A DNA stretch of 20,622 nt from Bacteroides_F sp964482605 (GCA_964482605.1 CAYZYS010000025.1:1-20622), one strand, 5' to 3'; positions 1-6,904 are shown, counted from the first letter of the stretch. Program-made: numbers and translations. Notes: a model not told the origin generated them from the letters alone.

Positions 1-11
1 GCCCAGCTCGG

Positions 12-43
12 AACCCTCGCATGTATATGTGGGGGTTTTCTTA
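12..43 (+). terminator. Rho-independent terminator of an upstream transcript
   Basis: A 9-bp stem pairs 14-22 (CCCTCGCAT) with 27-35 (ATGTGGGGG), including two G-T wobbles, around a GTAT loop. AA at 12-13 can extend it into the TTTT tract at 36-39. The gene it terminates lies outside the window; bases 1-11 are too few to assign. Confidence 0.7.
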
Positions 44-109
44 TGCGACATCCGTGGCAGATGTGATTTTGGTGTGTCATGGAAAGTCTTTGTGGGTGAT
101 TTTGAATTT

Positions 110-196
110 GGAGACGTATCGAAGTGGTCATAACGAGCCGCACTCGAAATGCGGTTACCCTTTTTGGGTACGTGGGTTCGAATCCCACCGTCTCCG
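110..196 (+). tRNA. tRNA-Ser (anticodon CGA)
   Basis: The gene folds as a class II tRNA. The 7-bp acceptor stem GGAGACG (110-116) pairs with CGTCTCC (189-195) and is followed by discriminator G196, as expected for serine. The anticodon arm is CCGCA-CTCGAAA-TGCGG, which places CGA at positions 34-36. A long variable arm (TTACCC-TTTTT-GGGTA) and a T arm GTGGG-TTCGAAT-CCCAC follow. CCA is not encoded (TTAT follows), so 3' end maturation should involve RNase Z and CCA addition. It decodes UCG. The next gene's ATG is only 21 bases downstream with no terminator between, so the two may share a transcript. I see no clear promoter in 44-109. Confidence 0.96.
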
Positions 197-217
197 TTAT
201 CGGTTGTGGGGAGTGTT

Positions 218-922
218 ATGTATTCTTTTGACAGTGTCATTAGATATAGTGAAACGGGGGAGAACGAAAGGCTGTCCGTGTATGGCCTGGTCAATTATTT
301 CCAGGATTGCAGCCTTTTCCAGTCAATATGCCTGCACGCAGGCGTGGATGAGCTTGCGGTAAAGCACAGGAGCTGGCTTCTTTCGTATTGGCAGATTGAC
401 ATAAAAGTGCTGCCAAGGCTTGCGGACAAGGTGACGGTCAAAACCTGGGCATATGATTTCCAGGGTTTTCTTGGGTACAGGAACTTCCTTATGGAGAGTG
501 CGGACGGTGATGTCCTGTCGGCGGCAAATTCCGTGTGGGTGTACGTGGACACGGAGAACGGGAAGCCCGTGAAGGCTGATAGTGCAGCCACGGAAATATA
601 TGCGCCGGAGCCGCGGTATGGCGGAATGGAATATGAGCCCCGTAAAATCAAGCTGGCGGGCGAGTTCACGCCAATGGAGGAAAGGGTTGTCAGGCAGTGT
701 GACATTGACACCAACCACCATATGAACAATGCGGAGTATGTGCGCATTGCGGCGGATTTTTTGCCGCAGGGCATTGACATTAGGCGTCTGAGGGTGGAAT
801 ATAAAAGGGCAGCAATGCTTGGTGACACAATAATGCCAATGGTGAATGGCACAATGCCGGGATGCCAGGTTATTCTTGCGGACCGAGATGGAAAGCCGTA
901 TGCAGTGACGGAATGGATATAA
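218..922 (+). CDS. Acyl-ACP thioesterase (FatA/FatB-type, double hot-dog)
   Basis: Predicted cytoplasmic thioesterase that releases free fatty acids from acyl carrier protein. The 234-residue product has the usual length for bacterial members. The N-terminal hot-dog half has a region starting WLLSYWQIDIKVLPRLADKV and continuing to NSVWVYVDTENGKP. The C-terminal half carries DIDTNHHMNNAEYVRIAADF, matching the DxNxHVNNxxY segment with the conserved Asn/His of this family. I chose ATG 218 because GGGGAG lies about 6 bases upstream; an upstream in-frame ATG at 149 falls inside the tRNA and is rejected. The last five residues (VTEWI) lie inside a tandem duplication that continues past the stop codon. 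Confidence 0.9.
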   Translation: MYSFDSVIRYSETGENERLSVYGLVNYFQDCSLFQSICLHAGVDELAVKHRSWLLSYWQIDIKVLPRLADKVTVKTWAYDFQGFLGYRNFLMESADGDVLSAANSVWVYVDTENGKPVKADSAATEIYAPEPRYGGMEYEPRKIKLAGEFTPMEERVVRQCDIDTNHHMNNAEYVRIAADFLPQGIDIRRLRVEYKRAAMLGDTIMPMVNGTMPGCQVILADRDGKPYAVTEWI

Positions 923-984
923 GCAGACTGCGTGGTTCTGCGATGACGGAATGGATGTTAGCAGACGATGTGGTTTTGCCGCGA
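906..984 (+). repeat. Imperfect tandem duplication across the thioesterase stop codon
   Basis: Two adjacent copies, 906-943 (38 bases) and 944-984 (41 bases), both begin TGACGGAATGGAT and continue TAGCAGAC or AAGCAGAC, then GTGGTT and CGCGA or TGCGA. Copy 1 contains the thioesterase stop. Copy 2 would read MTEWM in the same sense but is not translated as part of that gene. It fills the leader of the next gene. Confidence 0.8.
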
Positions 985-1004
985 CAACAATGGAGGAAAT
1001 GCAT

Positions 1005-1841
1005 ATGATACAGATAGGAAAAAAGCAATGCTTGAATGTGGTTAAGGTGGTTGACTTTGGCGTGTACCTAGGGCAGGGCGATGAGACGGTGCTTCTCCCC
1101 AAGAAGCAGGTTCCGCCTGATACCGAGGTGGGTGATGCCCTGACGGTGTTTGTGTACAGGGATTCGTCTGACAGGCTGATAGCCACAATGCGTGAGCCGA
1201 AGATTCAGCTTGATGAAATACGGAGGCTCAAGGTTGCACAGGTGACAAAGATAGGCGCATTCATGGACTGGGGGCTTGAGAAGGATGTGCTTCTTCCGTT
1301 CAAGGAGCAGGCGTGTCCGGTGAAGCAGGGTGAGGAGTACCTTGTGGTGCTCTACATTGACAAGAGCAACAGGCTGGCAGCTTCGATGCGCAGGGTTTAC
1401 AATTACCTGACCACAACTGACGAATATGTGGCTGATTCGTTGGTCACGGGAACAATCATAGAGCTCAGTGAGGACTACGGTGCCTATGTGGCGGTTGAGG
1501 ACAGGTATTACGGGCTGATACCCCGCAATGACATATACAGCGAGTTGAACATTGGCGACATAGTCCACTGCAGGGTGGCAAAGGTCCGTGAGGATGGCAA
1601 GCTGACGCTCAGCCTGAGGAAAAAGGCATATCTTCAGATGGACGAGGATGCAAGGGTGGTCTGGGACATGCTTGTCGAGGCGGGAGGGCGTTTCCCATTT
1701 AACGACAAGGCAGCCCCTGAGCTTATCAGGTCGCAGTTCAACATGAGCAAGAATGAGTTCAAGCGTGCCGTTGGCAGGCTGTTGAAGGAAAAGAAGATTG
1801 TCATTAATCCTGATTCAATACAGCGGGTTGACAATCAGTAA
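1005..1841 (+). CDS. cvfB: S1-domain RNA-binding protein of the CvfB family
   Basis: Cytoplasmic nucleic-acid-binding protein of the CvfB/YitL family (conserved virulence factor B in Staphylococcus), thought to act on RNA or gene expression. The 278 residues show three successive S1-like OB segments: about 1-62 (KVVDFGVYLG), 63-135 (KIGAFMDWGLEKDVLLP) and 140-205 (LSEDYGAYVAVEDRYYGLIP, then DGKLTLSLRKKA). A C-terminal winged helix spans about 210-275 (FNMSKNEFKRAVGRLLKEKK). This order matches the family. ATG 1005 is chosen because GGAGG at 992-996 sits 8 bases upstream; the in-frame ATG at 951 lies within the tandem duplication and has no ribosome site. It is probably cotranscribed with the thioesterase and RidA genes. 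Confidence 0.88.
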   Translation: MIQIGKKQCLNVVKVVDFGVYLGQGDETVLLPKKQVPPDTEVGDALTVFVYRDSSDRLIATMREPKIQLDEIRRLKVAQVTKIGAFMDWGLEKDVLLPFKEQACPVKQGEEYLVVLYIDKSNRLAASMRRVYNYLTTTDEYVADSLVTGTIIELSEDYGAYVAVEDRYYGLIPRNDIYSELNIGDIVHCRVAKVREDGKLTLSLRKKAYLQMDEDARVVWDMLVEAGGRFPFNDKAAPELIRSQFNMSKNEFKRAVGRLLKEKKIVINPDSIQRVDNQ

Positions 1842-1874
1842 ATAAAATATCATATGGTTAAGGAGAGCAAGGAA

Positions 1875-2249
1875 ATGCAGAAGGTGATCAAGACAGAGAA
1901 CGCACCGGCGGCAATAGGGCCGTATTCACAGGCGATTGAGGTTAATGGGATGGTGTATACCTCCGGCATAATCGGGGTTGACCCTGCAACAGGCACGCCT
2001 GCGGAGGGGATTGAGGCACAGGCGGACCGTGCGATGACAAGCCTTGAAAACATACTTAAGGAGGCTGGCTCAGGCATTGACAAGGTTGTCAAGACAACCG
2101 TGTTCATTAAGGACATGAATGATTTTGCAAAGGTCAATGAGGTGTATGCAAGGCATTTCAAGGAACCATATCCTGCGCGCTCATGCGTGGAAGTGGCAAG
2201 GCTTCCGAAGGATTTGCTCATTGAGATTGAGGCAGTTGCGGCAAAATAA
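1875..2249 (+). CDS. ridA: RidA family reactive intermediate (enamine/imine) deaminase
   Basis: RidA hydrolyses the reactive enamine/imine intermediates released by PLP-dependent dehydratases such as threonine deaminase, protecting PLP enzymes. The product has 124 residues, the usual size. Visible family features are PYSQA near residue 16 and the C-terminal signature RSCVEVARLPKDLLIEIEAV. Arg102 corresponds to the substrate-carboxylate-binding arginine (Arg105 in E. coli), and Glu118 to the glutamate that orients catalytic water. ATG 1875 has AAGGAG at 1860-1865, 9 bases upstream. An in-frame ATG at 1854 lacks a ribosome site and would add seven atypical residues. It lies 33 bases after cvfB. 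Confidence 0.93.
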   Translation: MQKVIKTENAPAAIGPYSQAIEVNGMVYTSGIIGVDPATGTPAEGIEAQADRAMTSLENILKEAGSGIDKVVKTTVFIKDMNDFAKVNEVYARHFKEPYPARSCVEVARLPKDLLIEIEAVAAK

Positions 2250-2269
2250 TTGATTGTGGATTGGGGCAT

Positions 2270-3178
2270 ATGTGTAAGAAAGCCAATGGATTGTATCTTT
2301 TTTTGATAATCTGGTATGTGGCGGCTTCCGTTGGGGCGGGCGTGTGCATACAGCTTGGTGTGGTTTCCGTACCGCTGTGGCTTCAGCTTGTGGGGACGTA
2401 TATTTTCCTGCTGCCCCCGGTAATAGTGTTCATCCTGCTGAACAGGATTAATCCCGCAAGGCAGTTTGCGATGAGGGTGTTGAAGCCGCTGGACGTGCTT
2501 TTGTGCATTTTGTTTGGCTACATGCTTGTACCGATGATGCTTTTCCTGAGCCAGGTGACAATGCTGGTGGTTGACAACCACATGGAGGAGACATCCCTCG
2601 AGTTGTACCAGGCGTACCCGTTTTTGGTGCAGCTTTTGCTTATGGCGGTTGTTCCGGCGGTTGCCGAGGAATTCATATTCCGCGGCGTGCTGTACCATAT
2701 GTACAGGAAGAACGGAATAGCGGGGGCAGCGGTTATGAGTGCCCTCTGCTTTGCGCTGCTGCATCTTAACTTTAACCAGTTTGTGTATGCGTTTGCGCTT
2801 GGCGTGGTGTTTGCGCTGCTGGTGGAGGCAACGGGCTCCATTTATTCATCGATGCTGGCTCATGCCGCATGCAATTCATATTCCGTGATAGTCATGAATG
2901 TGGTTCCACAGGAGATGCTTGAGGGTGATGTGTCAGAGACGACAATGGCAGCAAGGCTTGCCGCCATTGTGTTCTGCGGCGTGCTCATGGTTGTGTTCGG
3001 TGCCATTGCCTACCTGGTGTATGTTGTGCTTGCAAGGAGGAACAGGCGTGTCCTTTACATGGCTGAAAAGCTGTCACAGGGGCTTAAGGCGCAGAATGGT
3101 GAGCGCTTTGTCACGCTGGCGTTTGTGCTTGCACTTGCATTTGGGATATTCATGATGGTTCTGGTTGATTTTGTGTAG
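2270..3178 (+). CDS. CPBP family intramembrane glutamic endopeptidase (CAAX protease/Abi)
   Basis: Polytopic membrane protein of about 302 residues with roughly eight hydrophobic segments. Motif 1 is EEFIFRG (Glu133, Glu134, Arg138), motif 2 is centred on FALLH (His165), and motif 3 is MLAHAACN (His198, Asn202). These are the expected catalytic residues of Rce1-like glutamic intramembrane proteases. Bacterial members are linked to prenyl-protein or peptide processing, bacteriocin immunity or signalling, and the substrate cannot be told here. Two extra membrane segments follow the catalytic core. The start is uncertain: ATG 2270 has only a weak GGGG nearby, and an in-frame TTG lies at 2261. 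It follows ridA closely and probably shares its transcript. Confidence 0.88.
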   Translation: MCKKANGLYLFLIIWYVAASVGAGVCIQLGVVSVPLWLQLVGTYIFLLPPVIVFILLNRINPARQFAMRVLKPLDVLLCILFGYMLVPMMLFLSQVTMLVVDNHMEETSLELYQAYPFLVQLLLMAVVPAVAEEFIFRGVLYHMYRKNGIAGAAVMSALCFALLHLNFNQFVYAFALGVVFALLVEATGSIYSSMLAHAACNSYSVIVMNVVPQEMLEGDVSETTMAARLAAIVFCGVLMVVFGAIAYLVYVVLARRNRRVLYMAEKLSQGLKAQNGERFVTLAFVLALAFGIFMMVLVDFV

Positions 3179-3193
3179 ATGTTGTTGTATAAT
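3165..3193 (+). promoter_or_regulatory. Sigma-A-type promoter for the YjfB-like gene
   Basis: TTGATT at 3165-3170 is separated by exactly 17 bases from a perfect TATAAT at 3188-3193. It overlaps the last codons of the CPBP gene and predicts a start near 3200, giving a leader of about 100 bases before ATG 3297. Confidence 0.65.
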
Positions 3194-3296
3194 CAAGGAT
3201 GATTCAAGCAATTCTCAGGTGATGGCAAGACCTTCACGGAAGATGCCGGCATAATATGATTACACAGGATAATGCATCGCAAGGAGGGAAAGAGAT

Positions 3297-3473
3297 ATGG
3301 ATATCGCAGCTTTATCTATTGCAATGAACGAAATCAACACGAGCAGTGACGTTGGCGTCGCAATGCTCAGCAAGAGCCTTGATGTCATGGAGGACCAGGG
3401 CGAGGGAATGAAGAAGATGATGGAAGCATCGGTTTACCCGTATTTGGGACAGAATGTTGATTATTCCATTTAA
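3297..3473 (+). CDS. YjfB-family small protein (putative motility protein)
   Basis: A 58-residue ORF, beginning MDIAALSIAMNEINTSSD and ending LGQNVDYSI. The MDIAxLS...M start, a middle LSKSLDVMEDQGEGMKKMM amphipathic stretch and the G-x-N-V-D-x end match the YjfB putative-motility family (Pfam YjfB_motility), whose members are about 60 residues. Function in the family is not established; the motility link comes from genomic association. AAGGAGG at 3281-3287 lies 9 bases upstream of the ATG, an excellent ribosome site. The gene has its own promoter (3165-3193) and terminator (3506-3543), so it is a monocistronic unit. No flagellar genes are present in the window. Confidence 0.82.
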   Translation: MDIAALSIAMNEINTSSDVGVAMLSKSLDVMEDQGEGMKKMMEASVYPYLGQNVDYSI

Positions 3474-3505
3474 TTGGACAGCTTGGGAAGAACCCTTGTA
3501 TAGTG

Positions 3506-3543
3506 GACCCATCGGAAGGTGTATATCCTCCGGTGGGTCTTTT
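3506..3543 (+). terminator. Rho-independent terminator after the YjfB-like gene
   Basis: An 11-bp stem pairs GACCCATCGGA (3506-3516) with TCCGGTGGGTC (3529-3539), with one T-G wobble. The loop has 12 bases, and TTTT follows at 3540-3543. It lies between the YjfB-like gene and the YitT gene, so the latter needs its own promoter. Confidence 0.92.
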
Positions 3544-3567
3544 CGTATATTATCAGGCACATTTGCC

Positions 3568-3573
3568 TATAAT
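3568..3573 (+). promoter_or_regulatory. Candidate -10 box for the YitT gene (leaderless)
   Basis: A perfect TATAAT ends 6 bases before ATG 3580, which would put the transcription start on or next to the start codon. No TTGACA-like -35 is seen at normal spacing. A TG at 3564-3565 is one base away from the extended -10 position. No Shine-Dalgarno sequence is visible before the ATG. Confidence 0.4.
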
Positions 3574-3579
3574 GCATAT

Positions 3580-4431
3580 ATGGGAAAATTAAGGCTTTTT
3601 GCATATAAGGCGGTGGGTGCGCTGCTGATGGCGGTTGCCTACAAGTGCATATTCGATTCCGTGGGGCTTGTGACAGGCGGTTTTTCGGGGATTGCCATAA
3701 TCGTCAAGGAGCTTGTTGGGCTTCCGCTGTGGCTTACAATGGCAGCGCTGAACATCCCCGTGTTCCTTGTGGCGCTTAGGGTGAAGGGGAGAAAATTCGT
3801 CCTTGGCACACTTGAGGCGACGGTCATGTTCACTGTGTTCCTCGCACTGCTTCCTGATTTGTCGCATGCCTTTGGGTTTTCGGAGGGTGATGTGTTCCTG
3901 CTTGCTGCGATTTTTGGCGGTGTCCTTGCGGGACTGGGGCTTGGTCTGGTCATATCCGGCCTCGCAACCACGGGAGGGACGGACATGGCTGCGTCAATCG
4001 TCCAGCATTACCTGCCGCAGTATTCAGTGGCGGGGATAATGCAGGTGCTGGATGCGCTTGTGGTGGTGGCGGGCGGCGTGGTGTTCGGGCTTGAGAGCAG
4101 TCTTTACGCCATCATTTCCATATATGTGCTCGCAAGGGTGTCAGACAGGGTGGTTGACGGCGCAAAGGCGGCAAAGGCACTGTACGTCATCTCTGACCGG
4201 CATGAGCAGATTGCCCAAAAAATCTTGACGGAGCTTGGCAGGGGCGGAACGGTACTTTTGGGACGCGGGCTGTATTCGGGGGATGAAAAATCCGTGATTT
4301 TGTGCGTGACATCCCGAAAACAGGCGGTTATGCTGAAAAAACTGGTGTGGGAGCTTGACCGTGAGGCGTTTGTCATAATCAGCGATGTTCGGGAGGCATT
4401 GGGGGAGGGCTTTGTTGAAAATGTACAGTAA
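3580..4431 (+). CDS. YitT family membrane protein (DUF161/DUF2179)
   Basis: Integral membrane protein of 283 residues. About five to six hydrophobic segments fill residues 1-190, including the family's opening pattern AVGALLMAVAYKCIFDSVGL followed by VTGGFSGIA. A soluble C-terminal DUF2179 domain follows from about 205 to 275 (ALYVISDRHEQIAQKILTEL, then GRGGTVLLGRGLYSG). The transport substrate of the family is unknown. ATG 3580 fits the family N-terminus. The only longer reading frame would start at 3454 inside the preceding gene and read through its terminator. No ribosome site precedes ATG 3580, and a TATAAT lies 6 bases before it, suggesting leaderless translation. An internal ATG at 3625 is less likely. 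Confidence 0.9.
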   Translation: MGKLRLFAYKAVGALLMAVAYKCIFDSVGLVTGGFSGIAIIVKELVGLPLWLTMAALNIPVFLVALRVKGRKFVLGTLEATVMFTVFLALLPDLSHAFGFSEGDVFLLAAIFGGVLAGLGLGLVISGLATTGGTDMAASIVQHYLPQYSVAGIMQVLDALVVVAGGVVFGLESSLYAIISIYVLARVSDRVVDGAKAAKALYVISDRHEQIAQKILTELGRGGTVLLGRGLYSGDEKSVILCVTSRKQAVMLKKLVWELDREAFVIISDVREALGEGFVENVQ

Positions 4432-4520
4432 ATGTCCATAAATTGTGAAATTAGACAAAATTCCAAGGCTAAATTCGTTATTTTGCATATAGAAATAATA
4501 TTGCCGTTAGGGTATCATAA

Positions 4521-4545
4521 CTATTAGCTTTTAACTAATAGGAGG
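4521..4545 (+). promoter_or_regulatory. Leader hairpin touching the MsmK ribosome binding site
   Basis: A perfect 7-bp inverted repeat, CTATTAG (4521-4527) and CTAATAG (4535-4541), encloses a 7-base loop. The last base of the 3' arm is the first G of the GGAGG ribosome site (4541-4545) for ATG 4555. It could stabilise the mRNA or modulate translation. I found no convincing sigma-A promoter in 4432-4520. Confidence 0.5.
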
Positions 4546-4554
4546 TTATTACAA

Positions 4555-5670
4555 ATGGCAAGTTTATCACTTAAGAATGTCTGCAAGGTTTATCCTAACG
4601 GTTTCGTTGCAGTTAAGGATTTCAACCTTGAAATCGCAGATCAGGAGTTCATTATCTTCGTAGGTCCTTCAGGTTGTGGTAAGTCAACTACACTTCGTAT
4701 GATTGCAGGTCTTGAGGAAATCAGCTCTGGCGAGCTTTGGATTGATGACAAGCTTGTTAATGATGTTGAGCCAATGCACAGGGATATTGCAATGGTATTC
4801 CAGAACTACGCTTTGTACCCGCATATGACAGTTTATGACAACATGGGATTTGCCCTTAAGCTTCAGAAGAAGTCAAAGCCTGAGATTGACAAGGCTGTAC
4901 ATGAGGCTGCCAAGATTCTTGACCTTGAGCATCTTCTTGACCGTAAGCCAAAGGCTCTTTCAGGTGGTCAGCGTCAGCGTGTTGCCATGGGTCGTGCAAT
5001 CGTAAGAAGTCCTAAGGTATTCCTTATGGATGAGCCACTTTCCAACCTGGATGCCAAGCTGAGGGTTCAGATGCGTGTTGAGATTTCCAAGATTCACCAG
5101 AGACTGAAGTCAACAATCATCTATGTAACACATGACCAGACAGAGGCTATGACACTTGGTACAAGGATTGTAGTTCTTAAGGATGGTATCATCCAGCAGG
5201 TTGACACTCCTCAGAACCTTTACAATGCACCTCAGAACATCTTTGTTGCAGGCTTCATTGGTTCACCTCAGATGAACCTTGTTGATTCCAAGGTTGTTGA
5301 GGAAGGCGGTTCAGTTTACCTTGAGATGGGTCCTGTATACAAGGTTAAGCTTTCAGAGTCAAAGGGCAAGAAGCTCGTTGACAATGGCTATGTTGGCAAG
5401 ACCGTTGTTGCCGGCATCCGTCCTGAGGACATCCATGATGAGGAGCTTTTCCTTGCATCCTCACCTGACAGCGTAATTGAGGCTGTAATCAAGGTTTATG
5501 AGCTTCTCGGAGCAGAGGTAAACCTTCACTTCGACATTGATGATGTGACATGTACTGCAAAGGTTAACCCACGTACAACAGCACGTCCTGGTGACACAGT
5601 CAAGTTTGCGCTTGATATCTCCAAGCTGCACATCTTCGATAAGGAGACAGAGCAGATTATCTGCCATTAA
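4555..5670 (+). CDS. ugpC: MsmK/UgpC-type ABC transporter ATP-binding protein
   Basis: Cytoplasmic ATPase of carbohydrate ABC importers (MalK/UgpC/MsmK group). The 371 residues contain Walker A GPSGCGKST (Lys43), Q-loop Gln83, signature LSGGQ (135-139), Walker B FLMDEP (Asp159, Glu160), switch His193 (YVTHDQTEAMTL) and a C-terminal TOBE region from about 240. No permease or binding-protein gene is adjacent. In Firmicutes, stand-alone MsmK proteins energise several sugar importers encoded elsewhere, and I infer the same here. Codon use differs from the neighbours: CTT, GTT and AAG dominate with few AGG or GTG, the pattern of a strongly expressed gene. GGAGG lies 9 bases upstream, and a strong terminator follows, so it is monocistronic. 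Confidence 0.93.
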   Translation: MASLSLKNVCKVYPNGFVAVKDFNLEIADQEFIIFVGPSGCGKSTTLRMIAGLEEISSGELWIDDKLVNDVEPMHRDIAMVFQNYALYPHMTVYDNMGFALKLQKKSKPEIDKAVHEAAKILDLEHLLDRKPKALSGGQRQRVAMGRAIVRSPKVFLMDEPLSNLDAKLRVQMRVEISKIHQRLKSTIIYVTHDQTEAMTLGTRIVVLKDGIIQQVDTPQNLYNAPQNIFVAGFIGSPQMNLVDSKVVEEGGSVYLEMGPVYKVKLSESKGKKLVDNGYVGKTVVAGIRPEDIHDEELFLASSPDSVIEAVIKVYELLGAEVNLHFDIDDVTCTAKVNPRTTARPGDTVKFALDISKLHIFDKETEQIICH

Positions 5671-5697
5671 TCCTGTCGGTTAATCAGTGGTAATATG

Positions 5698-5736
5698 GAG
5701 GAAATGTTTAGAAATAAGCATTTCCTCTTTTTTTTT
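5698..5736 (+). terminator. Strong Rho-independent terminator after MsmK gene
   Basis: A perfect 9-bp stem pairs GAGGAAATG (5698-5706) with CATTTCCTC (5719-5727) around a 12-base loop. Nine T residues follow at 5728-5736. Confidence 0.95.
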
Positions 5737-5756
5737 GCTTAAATATGTAATATAAT
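5728..5756 (+). promoter_or_regulatory. Possible promoter of the CdaR-ftsEX operon
   Basis: A perfect TATAAT lies at 5751-5756, 42 bases before ATG 5799. The -35 position at 17-base spacing falls on the terminator T tract (5728-5733), a poor match to TTGACA. The -10 is convincing; the -35 is not. Confidence 0.4.
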
Positions 5757-5798
5757 GTTACTATCCGTGGCGTAAATTGCGGAAAGGAAGGTTTTTTC

Positions 5799-6890
5799 AT
5801 GATTTCTAATCAGATATTGCAGAATACAATAGACGGAATCAAGTCGATTGCCAGGCTTGACCTTTGTGTCATAGACCCGGACGGCAAGGTGACGGCAACA
5901 ACCTTTCCACAGACGGAAGGGTGTGAGGAGGCAGCCGTGGTTTTTGCGGCGTCCCCTGCTGATAATCAGACAATCAAGGATTTCCAGTTTTTCAAGGTGA
6001 TGGATGATGACAGGATGGAGTACATCCTTGTTGCAAGGGGTGACGGGGAGGAAGCCTTCATGGTTGGCAAGATGGCAACTTTTCAGCTCCAGGGGCTCAT
6101 TGCGGCATACAAGAAGCGGTTCGACAAGGATAATTTCATCAAGAACCTGTTGTTGGACAACATGCTCCGTGTTGACATATATACCAAGGCAAAGAAGCTT
6201 CACATAGACGCAGAGGCGCGCAGGGTTGTGTTCATAATAGAAACCAAGGTGGAGCATGACAATAATGCGCTTGAGGTAGTCAGGTCGCTTTTTGCAACAA
6301 GGCCGAAGGATTTCATAACGGCGGTCGATGAAAAGAACATAATCCTTGTGCGTGAGGTCAAGGATGACGAAACGCTTGATGATTTGGACAAGACTGCGGA
6401 GATGCTCATAGACATGCTTGGGTCTGAGGCGATGAACCTTGCCAAGATTGCCTATGGTACGATAGTGGGCGACATACGTGAGGTTTCCCGTTCCTACAAG
6501 GAGGCGCAGCTTGCCCTTGACGTGGGCAAAATATTTTATAGCGAGAAAAATGTGATTGCATATGGCAGGCTTGGGATTGGAAGGCTGATATACCAGCTTC
6601 CCGTGCCGCTTTGCCAGATGTTCATCAAGGAGATATTTGACGGGAAATCACCTGATGACCTTGACGAGGAGACGCTGGCAACGATAGACATGTTTTTTAA
6701 CAACAGCCTTAACGTGTCAGAAACCTCAAGGCAGCTTTTCATACACCGCAACACACTGGTGTACCGGCTCGACAAGCTGCAGAAGAGCACGGGGCTTGAC
6801 CTGCGCAACTTTGACGATGCCATCACCTTCAAGATAGCCATGATGGTGGTGAAGTACATGAAGTATGTTGAGAGCAGAGAATCATTCTAG
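5799..6890 (+). CDS. CdaR/PucR-family transcriptional regulator
   Basis: DNA-binding regulator of 363 residues in the CdaR (sugar diacid regulator) group. The N-terminal region, about 1-130, resembles a diacid-recognition ligand domain (IKSIARLDLCVIDPDGKV). A middle CdaR GGDEF-like region follows, about 130-285. The C-terminal PucR-type helix-turn-helix (about 300-355) carries FFNNSLNVSETSRQLFIHRN and TLVYRLDKLQKSTGLDLR. E. coli CdaR controls glucarate/glycerate genes, but no sugar-diacid catabolism gene lies nearby. Instead ftsE starts 14 bases downstream, so the regulator heads the FtsEX operon and may respond to an envelope or metabolic ligand (inference). AAGGAAGG at 5784-5791 lies 7 bases upstream of the ATG. 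Confidence 0.87.
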   Translation: MISNQILQNTIDGIKSIARLDLCVIDPDGKVTATTFPQTEGCEEAAVVFAASPADNQTIKDFQFFKVMDDDRMEYILVARGDGEEAFMVGKMATFQLQGLIAAYKKRFDKDNFIKNLLLDNMLRVDIYTKAKKLHIDAEARRVVFIIETKVEHDNNALEVVRSLFATRPKDFITAVDEKNIILVREVKDDETLDDLDKTAEMLIDMLGSEAMNLAKIAYGTIVGDIREVSRSYKEAQLALDVGKIFYSEKNVIAYGRLGIGRLIYQLPVPLCQMFIKEIFDGKSPDDLDEETLATIDMFFNNSLNVSETSRQLFIHRNTLVYRLDKLQKSTGLDLRNFDDAITFKIAMMVVKYMKYVESRESF

Positions 6891-6904
6891 AAAGGAACAA
6901 TGTA

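Noticed and set aside
110..196. tRNA-Ser as an integration site for a mobile element
   Set aside because: No integrase gene in the window, and I see no second copy of the tRNA 3' end that would mark an attachment repeat.
21..362. + strand ORF across the tRNA region
   Set aside because: It runs through the terminator and the tRNA-Ser gene, has no ribosome site or recognisable protein, and overlaps the thioesterase in another frame.
323..1186. Long - strand ORF (287 codons) opposite the thioesterase and CvfB genes
   Set aside because: Its translation is rich in Cys, His and Ser with no domain pattern, typical of an antisense shadow; both + strand genes are clear.
1850..2764. Long - strand ORF (304 codons) opposite ridA and the CPBP gene
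   Set aside because: Low-complexity basic translation antisense to two recognised genes; no ribosome site seen.
3194..3296. Leader before the YjfB-like gene as a known riboswitch or a sigma-28 promoter
   Set aside because: I could not recognise a conserved riboswitch core. GCCGGCAT at 3246 partly resembles a sigma-28 -10, but no TAAA lies at the proper -35 spacing.
3454..3579. Upstream extension of the YitT gene to an ATG inside the YjfB-like gene
   Set aside because: The added 42 residues would be translated through a strong terminator and do not match the family N-terminus.
4432..4520. Sigma-A promoter for the MsmK gene
   Set aside because: Candidate boxes (TTGCAT 4483, TTGCCG 4501, TATCAT 4513) do not combine at 16-18 base spacing, so no promoter is annotated although one must exist.
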